Positions 50,401 to 62,600 of a DNA stretch of 64,000 nucleotides are shown one piece after another (within the stretch, counting starts at the first letter, position 1; the number at the start of each line of letters is the position of its first letter). The translations under genes were made by a program, and so were the position numbers. Source of the stretch: Acanthaster planci. Taxonomy: Eukaryota; Echinodermata; Asteroidea; Valvatida; Acanthasteridae. Location: positions 996,658 to 1,060,657 of the forward strand of contig NW_019091410.1 in NCBI RefSeq assembly GCF_001949145.1, written 5' to 3'. A model generated the notes under the pieces. The model saw only the letters and a list, made by a program, of their open reading frames with translations. It was not told where the DNA came from and did not search any database.

Positions 50401-52129
50401 CGGAGATAGCACCCACTTTAGCTCCGAACGTGGCGCGGACAAACCACTCCTCGTGCCCGACTCGCCTCGCACTGCACAACAGGCGTACAGTGTATAAAAA
50501 CTTGCATTCAGGACTCACGCAAAAGGTGAAATTCAATCAAGTGCTATTGCATGGAACTCTAACAAGTGAGTATGTATTGCGTTCCATACCCAAAGCAGCG
50601 CCCAGTAAAACGAAGCAGCGGTTTTCAGTCACTTTGAAGACAGCTATTATATTGTTTTCAATGGGTCATGCAGACAGAGCTCAAGATTCCAACAACCTGA
50701 AAAGCGGACGCATCAACCGCGGATATCAAATTTTACACTAACTAACCCTATTGTGTCCAGCACAACTCTAAAGAAAACAAAAGCGGTGATGCCTATCATT
50801 TTCACAAAATCGGGCCCGGCAACAAGCCGAAATATCGATTTTTTTGGATTTGGGATTGTTGCACATGTCCGTCATGTTATTTTTGTTGGGCTTGTCTGGG
50901 AAGTGTCCATGTTTTTAGAGGTGGCTCAAGACAAAATCGTCGGCATGGACATCGGCCTTCGACATGCGTTGATAATTGAGGGTTGTTGCGGGAGAGCGAA
51001 CTGCCAATTCATCGGTCTTGAATACGTAGTAACTGAGCCCCGACCGTCACGTCAACATCTTGTCAGCACCAGGCACTGTTCCTCTGACGTAAGAGTATCA
51101 GCCAAACATGACTTCTACATAATGAGACCGCACTTTGTGTCGCCTGCCTTTGTTCTGTTACATTTCCTTTTATGATAAAAATAACAACAATAGTCAGTTC
51201 GTATAAAGCCCATATTACAGAATGTATCTGTGCACGTATTATCCTGATGACCGTCATCGTTAGCTAGAGAAGAGAATAACACTAATCCGAGAAACAAAAT
51301 AAAATGAAGAACTCAGATTCATATGCTTTGCGTTTAGTTCAATTTGGGAAAGTTGACAAATAATACTTTATGTTCAAGAGGCAGCATCGCGGCATGCATT
51401 CACGCATGCGTTGACGTGTCAGAAAGAAATCGCAGGAAGAAACTAACGGGAATCATTTAACGCAAGGCACAGCTTCCGAGCTTGTGCACGTTTGCACCTA
51501 TTATATGAACCCCGGAATCAGCGGTCCAGACAACATTCCCATCGCTTTTAGCTGCGTTTTAATAAAGGCAGCACGTATCCCGGAAACTCCGGTTTGCCAC
51601 GCGGGGCGAGTACCTCTGAATTACTACCCGTACACAGTGTCTGTAAAACAGAACAAAAACACTCCCGGTAACAGCGGAGCATGTCGAGAACGTCATGTCC
51701 AATTACTGGCGCTATTTAATTAGCTGTAGCAGTGGGAGTCATCGATCAACTGCCCGGTAGGGTCCGTGTCGGTATGGAGTGACCACAAATCGTTACTACC
51801 AATCTGTAGACTACAATCAGCTTGCACCTGATACGATAGGGCTATGATGCACACAAAACTAAAGCTTAGCTTCAAAGTGAAAAACAAAACTTTTCATTCA
51901 TTTTCATTCATGAGGAGTTGAGTGATTTAAATTAGAAAGGAGAGATACTTTATGTTTGTGGACAAACACAAGATGTTTCAGCTATTGTTAAAGTGATCCT
52001 GCGACTTGTGACGTGTATTGTGTCAAAATAGTTCATGTACATGTATAACACAAAACATCAAGTTACATGAGAACGAGGTTCTCCAGTTCTTTAGATACAC
52101 ATATGAGAAAAATGTGCCTTTTATAGGCC
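47416..52129. other. Non-coding, one long unexplained open frame
   Basis: The only notable frame is 192 codons at 49238-49816 (minus, ATG start). It is Ser/Arg-rich in the middle and matches no family I know. A 140-codon plus-strand frame at 50753-51175 starts at a non-ATG codon and is not supported. Confidence 0.5.
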
Positions 52130-52435
52130 GTCACGTGACATTTCATGACGTCATCTGAAGTGACTGTTAAAATGTAAAACGACCCTGTCTAGGTGCACAT
52201 TAAGTTTGAACCTAATCAGACCTGTACTTGTTTAGATTTAGAGCATTGAAAATTGCACTTCTATGAAGTCACATGACCTGATGACACCATCATAATGTGA
52301 CATCAATTTTTAATCTACAACACGTCCCAACCTAGGTGCATGCCAAGTTTGATCCCAATCGGATCTTTAAAAATGTATATGTACCTTCAGTCTGTTGTCA
52401 TGTGACACCTGGTAATGCCAAAGTGACGGATTTCT
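52130..52435. repeat. Three diverged units of about 130-140 bp with E-box and CRE-like sites
   Basis: Units start near 52130, 52268 and 52397 with GTCACGTGAC, GTCACATGAC and GTCATGTGAC. The first two share CTAGGTGCA, AAGTTTGA and AATC(A/G)GA(C/T)C downstream; the third is partial. Unit 1 also has TGACGTCA at 52146-52153. No protein is encoded. Confidence 0.7.
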
Positions 52436-54337
52436 TGTTTACTTTACTTGATTCGAATACTTTAGAAAAGTTCTTTAGTAAAGTAAAACGTGTAGAGCTA
52501 TAGGTGTATCGCAATCACGTAATTTTTGTCCTCTTAATTTCCCCCCCCCCGGAAAAAAAATGCAGTCTGCCTATGACATTGCGAATAGCTAGAAATGTCG
52601 CGAAAGAAAGGGACCGTGAGGTGTTTCTGTTTGATATGTTGGGGAAAGGGTCCTATATGTCATAGTCGCCATTGGGAGAATGAAAACAACTGTGTCAGTC
52701 GAAAAATTATGAAATGGACATGTGTGACGCAAAGAGAATGCAAGGCATGCGTTCCTCCGCGCAGTGGCGACTCAAGACAATAAGGAACACGAAAAACAAC
52801 TCTGTAAGGTATTAAATCATAACTAGTCAAAGTATGCTGGGTTTCCCCAAAACAACCTCGTTCCCAAGGTGCCAAGCTGAAAGAAACGAGCGACACGTAC
52901 ATGTAGAGTACATGAACGCTAAAACAGAAAGAAATCTGCGCATTTCCCTTGTCGACCGCAGGAGCACGTTGGGTCGATTCGCTAGAGGGACAACTGGAGA
53001 CTGAAAGTCCAAGATCATGCTTAAATTATATATTAAGTACACTCCTTTTAATATTAAAACTATCTAGAAGTGTCATTCTACGTGCGGCGTAACCGTAACA
53101 CATATGTATACATGTACTGCACTTTGCAGGAAACAATGTATTTTTCCTTTTATTTGAACATTTGAAGTTGACAAAGACCAACTAGGAAACAACTGCTCGG
53201 TGAATAAAACTCAATGCATGATGGCCACTGCACAAGAGAGGCGGTCAGGATAAAGGTCACAACGGAACGTGTCTTTTTGAAAGAAAACACTGTGTGAATT
53301 CTTGAGATCAGCCGAAAATAAGTCAATTAGGAGCTATAAAAAGGCGTTGGTATCAATAACTTTCTGAACAGAATTTTATAGCCACCGATTTGAAGCGTAC
53401 CGTACTTGTATTTGAAAATCGAGTCTTTAAAGCTGCTGTGATAAAAGGTAATTTGATTACCGGGTAAGTCACTCGCATAGATGTACAACATACGTGCAGC
53501 CCAAACAGTAATCGGGTGATGAGCGGGTCGACTCAGTAGAGTAGCGAGTTAGTACCATTTTGTTATTGAGTGTCTGTCGAGATAATTGATCTTGTACAGT
53601 TTAAATCACTTAAAACATATCTTGCAGGACATTCCAGTGTGTGATATTTTGCGTTGCATTGAGCGGGTGTGTGGATTTAACGCAGCTAGTTTTTACCTTG
53701 ATTGAAGCGCTTGACAAAACACTTGGAAACCACTGCCGAAGTGCCATGATGGCAGGTTTTTGTAATAATTAATCTTTTGGTTTATTTCCCTCTCTCGTTG
53801 CATCCCGGTGGCTGAATTGAGGACAGGTTAATACATGTAGAACAAAAATGAGATCACGGCTAAAACGTTTCAGGTGCAAACACATGGCTATAAGAATGCA
53901 TTGTTAAGATGGTTTAAATTAGCGGTTATTAGGACGTCATTTTTGTCACCCGATCTGACTACCCACTGCTACTTACAAGTGCAGCAAACTAGCTATGCTC
54001 CCATAACTCACTTTTTCTTTGACTTTCTCTTGTTAATTAGATTAAGGGCCAACGCTTTGTATACATATTGATATCATTGACGAAATTGAATGATTAAATG
54101 AATGGCAGAAAAACCCGAATTAGCTTCTCCAATTCAGCGCCACTCCCGGAGTGAGACGAAAATGACGATAAATGGGATGAATTAGTGGTTTTTTTTTCGT
54201 GAATTACAATGCAATGAAAGTGAAATCTAGTGGTGTTATTTCGAAAATGAAATCAACATTTAGGGCGAGCGACCCTTCTTTGACGAGATTGAATTTTCGT
54301 TTAAGCAATTGAAAGAAAGAAAGAAATGAAAGAAGTG

Positions 54338-54387
54338 CGAAATTAACCAGGAAAAAGCCAAAAAAGCCGAAATTAACCAGGAAAAAG
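54338..54387. repeat. Tandem pair of a 20-bp word
   Basis: CGAAATTAACCAGGAAAAAG occurs at 54338-54357 and again at 54368-54387, a 30-base period. It lies after a GAAA-rich stretch. Confidence 0.9.
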
Positions 54388-56892
54388 TGTCCAAACGTGG
54401 TTGTAATCGTTAGTCACCATTCAGTGGCGAGTACTGTTTTGCAGTTAAGATCACATTGATTTCATTAAAGATATTCCTATGGACGCACAGATTAAATCCC
54501 ACCAAGAAAGAAGTATAACATGCTTTAATACCCAAAATGAAAACGGAACATCAGGAAAACATGAAATTGGTGTCAGAAGCAACGTAAATTATTTCGTGGA
54601 AACACCTTTCTACTACAAAGATGAAATTGATGTCTATTTTTTCGTGGCACGCCAAACATCAATCATTTACACGAAATGGAAATGCTGAAGTGCGGAGAAA
54701 GCTTTCGAATAGTAGACTGTATTGATTGGAGCCCGGCTAATGGACCCGAAATGTAGGAAGGCTTGACAGGTAAATTTGATCCAGCAATATGTATAGCATT
54801 TCCAAACAGTGCATAATTTGTGTCACGACAAATGTCATGCGTTGATGGTTTTAAGTCAAACGAACATTTCGGTTGCTCGCATCGTCGTTATATAAACGGT
54901 CCAGGTTTAACACGTTCAAGCAGGATTTGATTCCTTAAAAGGAGCGCAGTTTGAAAAAAATCAAAGTAACGATAAAATGCCTTACGTACCTTGTGTACTA
55001 TAGTACGCGTGGCTTTTTTTATAAAAGTAGGTAATCATTTCAGTTGTGTATATACCTTAGACTTGCAGAAAAAAGTAGGCCTACTCAGCAATAAATGGTA
55101 TTGGAAGCTTTTCATGGTGGAGTATAGGCCTACAGAGAGGTATGATGTTTGCGGGTATGCCGTTGAAGCAGTCACTTTAACTAAGGAAGAAGTGTTGGCT
55201 CTGAGACGTTTTGAACAGTGTGTTATGTTCGTCTTGGGGTTAACTATAATGTTCATTTATGTATACCGTGAAGATTTTAACTAATCAGTGAAGGGGACAG
55301 CGAATCTTCATTGCACCTGGTACTTCAGTGACTAAGAAGAAAATGGGCTAAATCGGGTAATGTTAAGTGCTCATAAAGGTCGTGCTGGATTATCTCGGCA
55401 AAAGGCATGACGCCTGTGGAAGGGTAAACGGCCATGCTCCCGCAGGCTGTCATAACAGACCTATCGGCATTTTGGCATCTGCTTTAATTTCACTCCGAAA
55501 TCAAGGATAACGGCTAACAGTTGATAGCAGCTGCCAGGTAGTAGCACGAGGTGAACCACGATTTCGACTAGGGCTCCCTAGATATATAACGATGAAAAAG
55601 CAACTCGGTCACACAATGTCGCACTTGCGGTATCTCTCATAAGTTCACAGATCTGGAATTGGTATTGCTTGCAAGAAACACCTGTTTCAATTTCTGGTCA
55701 GGAAAACCGGTGACGGATAATATCTTCTTTGAAATCATATCTGGTGTACCTGCCTTTCACGTGCTCATCAATGTTGAATGGCCTGAAGTGAATCCAAATC
55801 GTGTCTTTACTTTACGCTTGTGCAAATCTGTGTTAATCCTCCGTTGTGGCACGTGTATCGGGGTATTTTCTGTGTTAATCTTAGCCTTCATCTCACAGAT
55901 TATTACATACGTCGGATATTTAATTAGAATTTATAATAAGAATGTTCTTCATTCCACTTATTCTAGCTTAGTGATATACGTAATACATGTGTTTTTAGTT
56001 AACCGTACTGGCCAGTGCAGAATGTATCCCTTGTCAGCTTCGTTGGTTTTCAACCCGGATAACCATTTTATGTTTCCAAGAGATTAACAGGGTCACACTT
56101 ATAGGACAAACGTAGAACGAACACTTGGTATAGTAAACTTTATGGTCATAAAACTGAAATCCGTCATCAATCAAAGCCAGCCCAAGAGCAAGGGTTAACA
56201 ACAGTGTCCTGGATGAAGTTATTTCAATGTTGATTTTCTGCAGTCAAGCCCACATTTGCTGACATTCCAATTCAATGTGCAAAGGCATGGCAGTAAAGCT
56301 CTCAGCAGCCTGGAGCACGTACCTATCATTATTGCCGGGTCACAACTACATCTGCTGAGAACTGACGAATGATACACAAAAACCCTCAAATTCCTCCGCT
56401 GTGCGTGGAGGTTTTAGTCGTCGTCATGCTTGGACTTCTTCGCATTGATCAAGTTTCGTACAAACGTTTACTCCACCGTTTGAAGATTTGTTTAGTGGCA
56501 ATACCACGAGATGATAAAAATTAAAAAAAATTGCGATTGCAGACTCAGAATTTGAAATGGACAGAAAGTTGTGAGATTGAGTTAAATATTGGCATTGCTT
56601 ATTGGCGCTTTGCCGTCTGATGAAGAACGCACTAAGTACATTTTAATACTACAGTTGAAAGAACGTCATGTTTGTTCATTTTTTTGCATATTTGTGGATC
56701 ATATCTGTAGATGTATAAAGTGTAACGAGATCTCTCATCAGCCTGCTTTCTTCAGCTGTGTGATATTTGGCGTCGCAAACGCTCACACGTACCGCACATT
56801 ATGCGAACCTCCCGCTGTTGCTAATGTACTTCATATGCAAACCAGGCAATTTTGCCTTTATATGAGCATGACATGAAATTGGATGCACCACT

Positions 56893-56928
56893 TCAAAGAA
56901 GCGCACACGTCCAAAGAAGTGCACACGT
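56893..56928. repeat. Imperfect 18-bp tandem pair
   Basis: TCAAAGAAGCGCACACGT is directly followed by CCAAAGAAGTGCACACGT. Confidence 0.85.
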
Positions 56929-59158
56929 TCCTAATTGCAACTGATGAAAGCAAATTGGACGCGTAGAACACGCATGTGGTGAATGCAAAACAGGGAGATT
57001 ATGTGAAACATGAGCGTCTGCGTCCGGTATTTACCCCCCCTTCTCATCCAAACCTACCAGTAGAAAAATAAATCACCAAAATGGAAACGTGGGTTAATCT
57101 ATTTTCCACCATTGGCGTATGCTCAAGGGCTGGCATTGTAAACGCCACTGGCGTCAGATGTCCCAGCTAAGTATCCATTTAAAAAGACTGCAAGAACGAG
57201 ACATTTGGAAGAGATGAGTTACACGAAGAGTAAATTGGTTAAGTAGAGGGGAGGCTGCATGCACTTTACCATGCCTGCCTTCATTGTGGCCGCACTGCGC
57301 ATTTGTGAGACTGTTATTATGAAAATCGACAATCGTTTGTATGCTTCGAGATCGTAACGTCCGCCTGTCATCACACACAAAGTTAATTACCAATAAATTT
57401 GGCGCTCAATTAGCCTTCGAGGAAAAAAAACGCCGGGAAGTATAACATTTTTCAAAGTAATTTCTTGGCTTCGTTACGAATAATAAACACGTCTCCGCGC
57501 GACCAACCTGCCAAATAAACCAGGGGAAACCGGCAAAGGAAACTGAGGCCGCAGCTCTTCTGATCCGTATCCTTCATGATTGTGCTTCGAATTCTTGATA
57601 AGTCTACAGCGGGCCGCTTAGGAAGCTGGTGATGGAAGGTTGGCTGTAACGTGCGAGGGGGGGGGGCGGTGGGCACGATGCAGCCGCTTGCCAACTACCA
57701 CCCTGCCCGTAAGGGGTGCCGTCGCATTTAAGACCGTAAATATCCATCTTGAAACCGAGCAATAATTGCCAGTGTACTGTTGGGACGTCACATCTAATTT
57801 CACTTGGTAATAACGTCAACGGTGCACCATAGTGTGACCCCTTCGGGCTTCCTGGTAGGGGCACCACCGGGATTCGGGTGCAAAACGAGACGTTCCACGG
57901 ATCAGTTTACCAATTTGAAAATAAATGAGGGACACACGACGCGGTCAGAGTGATGAATCGCAAACCAAAGTTCGATAATTTTTTTTCACTTACCAGTTAC
58001 CAACTCAATAATCTGAATGCACTTCAGTACACTCTTGGATAGTTTTACAGAGTGCTACAACTACATGTATTTCATTGGCTCATCCATATGACCGTTAATA
58101 CGTGTGTTGAAAATCTCTTTTGTTGTTGATAACCAAGCCGTGCATTATTTTCTTTTTCGACAGCAGTAATCTTGTTTGAAGCATGTGTTAATCTACTTTG
58201 GTGGATATTCCCTGAACTGTTGATGCGATAGGTATAGGGCGGAACAGACGGGAAAGGCAATTTGATATGCATACGAAATTAAAATTCACAGATGGTCATT
58301 ACTGCTCAGAGTCAAAATCCTGTCAATGAGTTCAGTTGTCCATTCCCTCTCCGGTGATTTTTTTCCAGGCAGGGTATCAATTCAACAGATCTACGAATGT
58401 AGAAGCAGGAACTGACGGTGCCAACATGGCATCGGGTGATAAGCACCCCACTTTTACGAATTAGGCGTTTTTTGCCTGCAGACAATACAGTTTCTAAAGA
58501 TAACTTGCTTGACAAGTCCTTTTGATTCACTCTTTGTGCGGTTCCAGCTATATCTGTCGCCGTCGAAACTGTCGAGTTTCGGTATCCAGTGTTTTTTTTA
58601 TGACTGGAATATCCACTGCCGGGTACATTCAGTCTTATCTTCACTCGCTGAGTATTTACCGTTGAAAAGTTGCCTTTATGGCGTAAGTTATCTCAAAGGC
58701 AGATAGTTTTGGTCGAATCTGTGATTTTAGGCAAGTGCAGTTGGTTAAAAATGTGCGAATTCGCAACATCAGGCCTACAAATTTACTGCTGATGAAGGGA
58801 TACGAAAATGAACAGGGTTTAGCTGATCTACATTTGTCCAAACTCAAAATAGTAGTGATGTGGATCTGTTCATGACTTTGGTCACATTTCACGCACGAGA
58901 TCTCAAAAGGAAATCATAATTCCAGATGGTGCTTGAAAGGTGTCCATGACATGAAATTTTTTTTGGAACATATTTTGGCAACTTTCTACTCACCTTCAAC
59001 GTGCGAATACTGTTTCACATCCCATGTTGGTTAACCTGATTACAAAAGTTCACAGTTTCAATGGACGTTTCCATGTTGTTATTTTTTTCCTGAAAAATTC
59101 GGGCGCTGTTTCTGTGAAATCATTTCTGAAAGCAGCTATTCGTTTTGAAGAATCTAAA

Positions 59159-59677
59159 GAGCAACTCTAAGGAAAACACGTTTTCTCTGATTTTCATCTA
59201 TTCAAATAAATATGGAAGCATCTACATCAACCGCAGTGTCTTTTGCCTTCAGATCTCAACTATAACAAGCTAAAAGGGTTTTTTTCTGTCCATGCAAAGA
59301 TGCGAATTCCGAACGTAGATTGCCTCATTCTGAGAAAACGGAGAAAACAAGGGGAACCCTCGCCCTGTGTTCGTGGTGGATAAACCTTGTGCATGTCAAA
59401 CAGTGGCTACAAATAATGGCAACATGCGCTGTTTGATATGCACAAGGGTTTATCCACTACAAAGACAGGGCGAGAGCGTTTTTTCTTTTTTCTCAGAATG
59501 CTGCAATCTACATTCAGCTTGTTCAGAATTCGCATCTTAGCATGTATAGGAAAAAAGCACTTTTTAGCTTGTTATAGTTGAGCTCTGAAGACAAATGACA
59601 CTGCTTTTAATTTGGGTGCTTCCATGTTTATTTAAACAGATAAAATCAGAGAAAACGTGTTTTCCTTTGAGTTGCTC
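59159..59677. mobile_element. Fold-back (long inverted repeat) element, about 519 bp
   Basis: The left arm (59159-59403) and right arm (59429-59677) are inverted copies separated by 25 bases. The ends read GAGCAACTC and GAGTTGCTC. Shared blocks in the same order include GGAAAACACGTTTTCTCTGA, CAACTATAACAAGCTAAAA, GATGCGAATTC, CATTCTGAGAAAA and TCGCCCTGT. By eye the arms differ at scattered positions and small indels. No protein is encoded and no clear target duplication was found. The structure would fold into a hairpin of about 240 bp. Confidence 0.85.
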
Positions 59678-62600
59678 CTTCACCAAAGTTTGAGTTTCTG
59701 CCTGACATGACACAACTCACATTTTTGCTTATAAATATGCAAATTGGCCAAATCCAAAGGACAACAGGCAACAGAGCACTGTTATTTTGATACCTGGTCT
59801 GCATTCAAAAATACCCAGCATGGCTGTTTGTGGGGCAGCAACCCGTTATCAGACATCGCAAAGTCGATATGCGACTTATTACATGTACATGTGCTACTGA
59901 GGCTTCACTCAAGGGCTGCCTTGAAAGGATTTTTAAGCAACGGTAGATGGTTGATTGGCCGTCCTGTACATGGCCCAAATAAAATAATGATTGATAAACG
60001 TCTCTGCGAGCAGGCATGTCCGGTCACATAATCAGAGTAAGCACCAGTAATAATTAACTAAGCGTGGGTGGATGTGCGTCTCTTGAAGCCGCCTCCTCTA
60101 CGGCAACTACGACAACTAGTTATGCAGTACTTATACACCCAACCAATCAGTGGCGTATCCAGCGGAGGGGAGGGGGTCTTCTTTAAAAAAAAATACTTTA
60201 TAGGAAAGAATTTAATCGGTATATTTTTTAATGAAATGTTAGCGCCAGAACCTTGAGGAAACAACATCATGAAATACGATGTCGGGACCGCGAGTAAGGC
60301 TTTTGTTATTTTTTTCTACCCCAACATCATGTTGAATAAGCCCGAAGCCGCATACATTCGCTTTTTATTCCCCTCATAACATCAAAAGCTGGATACGCTG
60401 CTGCAACCAATTAAATCGGCCCCCTCCCCGTTATGATGTGCAATCTTCAGCAGCAGAGGAGCGATGTTGCGCGAACTTAATATGCAGTGACAAAATAGAT
60501 TGTCAGGGATTTGAAAGAAAAGATGTTGGTTTCAACCTCCTTCCCATAGAGACAGCTATCACTTTTCCAAGAACACGGCGGTGCATTTGCTTTCACGTGT
60601 TTGGCAAACCTGTCGCTCGGATCAAATTTTGTTAAATATTGAGGCATGCTTTTTGGCTTTGAAAGGATATGCCGTGTCGTGTTATTGTTTCTTATCGTGT
60701 CGACTTCACTGTGTCGGGTTTATAACTATATTTCCAAGGAATTTTTAAGTCATCAGAACCCTTTGGGGCATTCGTTATATAAAGCAGCATCTTTTCACTT
60801 GATTTTCATTTAGAGCAACCTCGCACCGTCACGCCCACCTTTTATTCCAATGCAGTTCCACTCTTATGTAGGTATACTTTAAAGAGGCAAAAAAAAAAAA
60901 TTAAAAAGGTTATTTAATGGGAGTGATGCAACTCACAACCAGGGCTTACGTATTTCTTTTATTTCAATTTTCAGGAACTGTAATGAAAAACCTAACGTTT
61001 CATTAATACCGCCCGCAAAAAGACCACGATGGTCCACAATGAACCACGGATGAACTTCCTCAAGAAAAGTAATACCACGTGCGTTGTAGCATCTTTCGTG
61101 AGCCCTTCATTTTTATTAAAGGGGAGACTTTCGAAACTTGTTTTCATCTCAAAAACCTAGTGATATGAGAGAAGAATGTATAGAGTCAACAGCCTGGAAA
61201 GAGCATGTTTGTATTACCCAAAAAGAATTCACAACAGTCTTTGAGTATGCCGTTAAGGTCTTGAACAAAATTAATGACCGTAAATTTCGCGCACTTGCGA
61301 CAACTGTATAGCTTTTGTGTAGGCCTACACCTCTATAAAGGTTTTCATAGGTATAATTCATTTCAGGTTTGAACTGCTACGCCTGCCGTGTAAGTTCAAA
61401 CGTCAAAGACTCGCGCGGGTATCTATAGCACATGTACATTTAATGCGGAAACAATACCACAGAATAGTTCAGCTTAGTGCTGCTTACCCGGCTGAAGTTG
61501 ATTGAATCTAAAACGAATGGAAATCAACGCAGACTTGATAGTACGGACGTATACAACTTGGAATTGCGATTAAGTATGCTGTTGCACGTACCGTCACCGG
61601 GTCCCCAGGGCAATGCAGCCATTCAGACGGAGGAAAACCTCGGAGTTCAACTAATACAACACCGGGGAAGGGGGATCGACACGCACCGGGATCAGGTTGA
61701 ATACGTGTCGGCAGGATGTATGGTAGATATATGCAAAAGGCTTCCCACATAATCACGAACGGAGCGCCCGTTTTCGCAAACTCCTCGCAAGATGAACTCT
61801 GACCCGACGTCAGGTTCCATTTTGCGTCTGAAGAATTGTCACATTAATACTGGGCATAAAAACTGTGCATTCCTGAGAGAATCAGGTTTTCCTTGTGAAA
61901 TGTCGGACTTGCCTTGAAGAAACTATCATGAAATTAACCTGTTCTAGTGAACCCTCAAAGGCTCATGCATTCTAAATTTTGTTCCTTTAAAAACTCATTT
62001 GCGTTACCCCAATTTAAACTTTGTGTTGTGCCAGGACAATTTGTCCCCTCAAGGGTGGTGGGGACAAAAAGATCGCTGTTAACATAGACTTTTAACCAAA
62101 CTGGGCAATTTGGCCCAACAAGTTGATACGTTGCCCGGCCTCGGTCAAACTAACAAAACATCAACTACAAACACTGATGGAGTTATTGCCCAAAGTTGGA
62201 GAAATACCAACCGAAATTACAGTCATGCAGATTGTTACAGTTAGAATAAAGGTTTGGCGAAAAGTTTTACTAACTGTTTTCATTTCCGTAAATCTGTTGC
62301 CTGGTGTAACAGGCTGAGAAACAGGTGATAGATTCTGCTCTGCCACAGTCCTTGGTAAAAACAACATCCAAACCTTTTACACACGACTAAATTTTAAACC
62401 GTCACATTGGTTGTGAGTCGGGTTCAGTCTCGAGCAAATGCACTGATGGCCACCTCCTCTCCTTTAAAAGGCGTGTAATCTAGCAAATGAAGTTCTGGCC
62501 GCATTCCCTGTATTCGGTCTAAATGGCGAGCACATCCTAACTACATCAAGTCGATTTTTACCCGCGGCATGAGGAAGCAAGAGGTATTCATTGTCGAATG

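Larger units (their letters stand above)
52436..59158. other. Non-coding, small repeats only
   Basis: A C-run followed by an A-run lies at about 52541-52560, and a G-run at about 57656-57667. Frames of up to 142 codons have no domain. Two small tandem pairs are listed separately. Confidence 0.55.
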
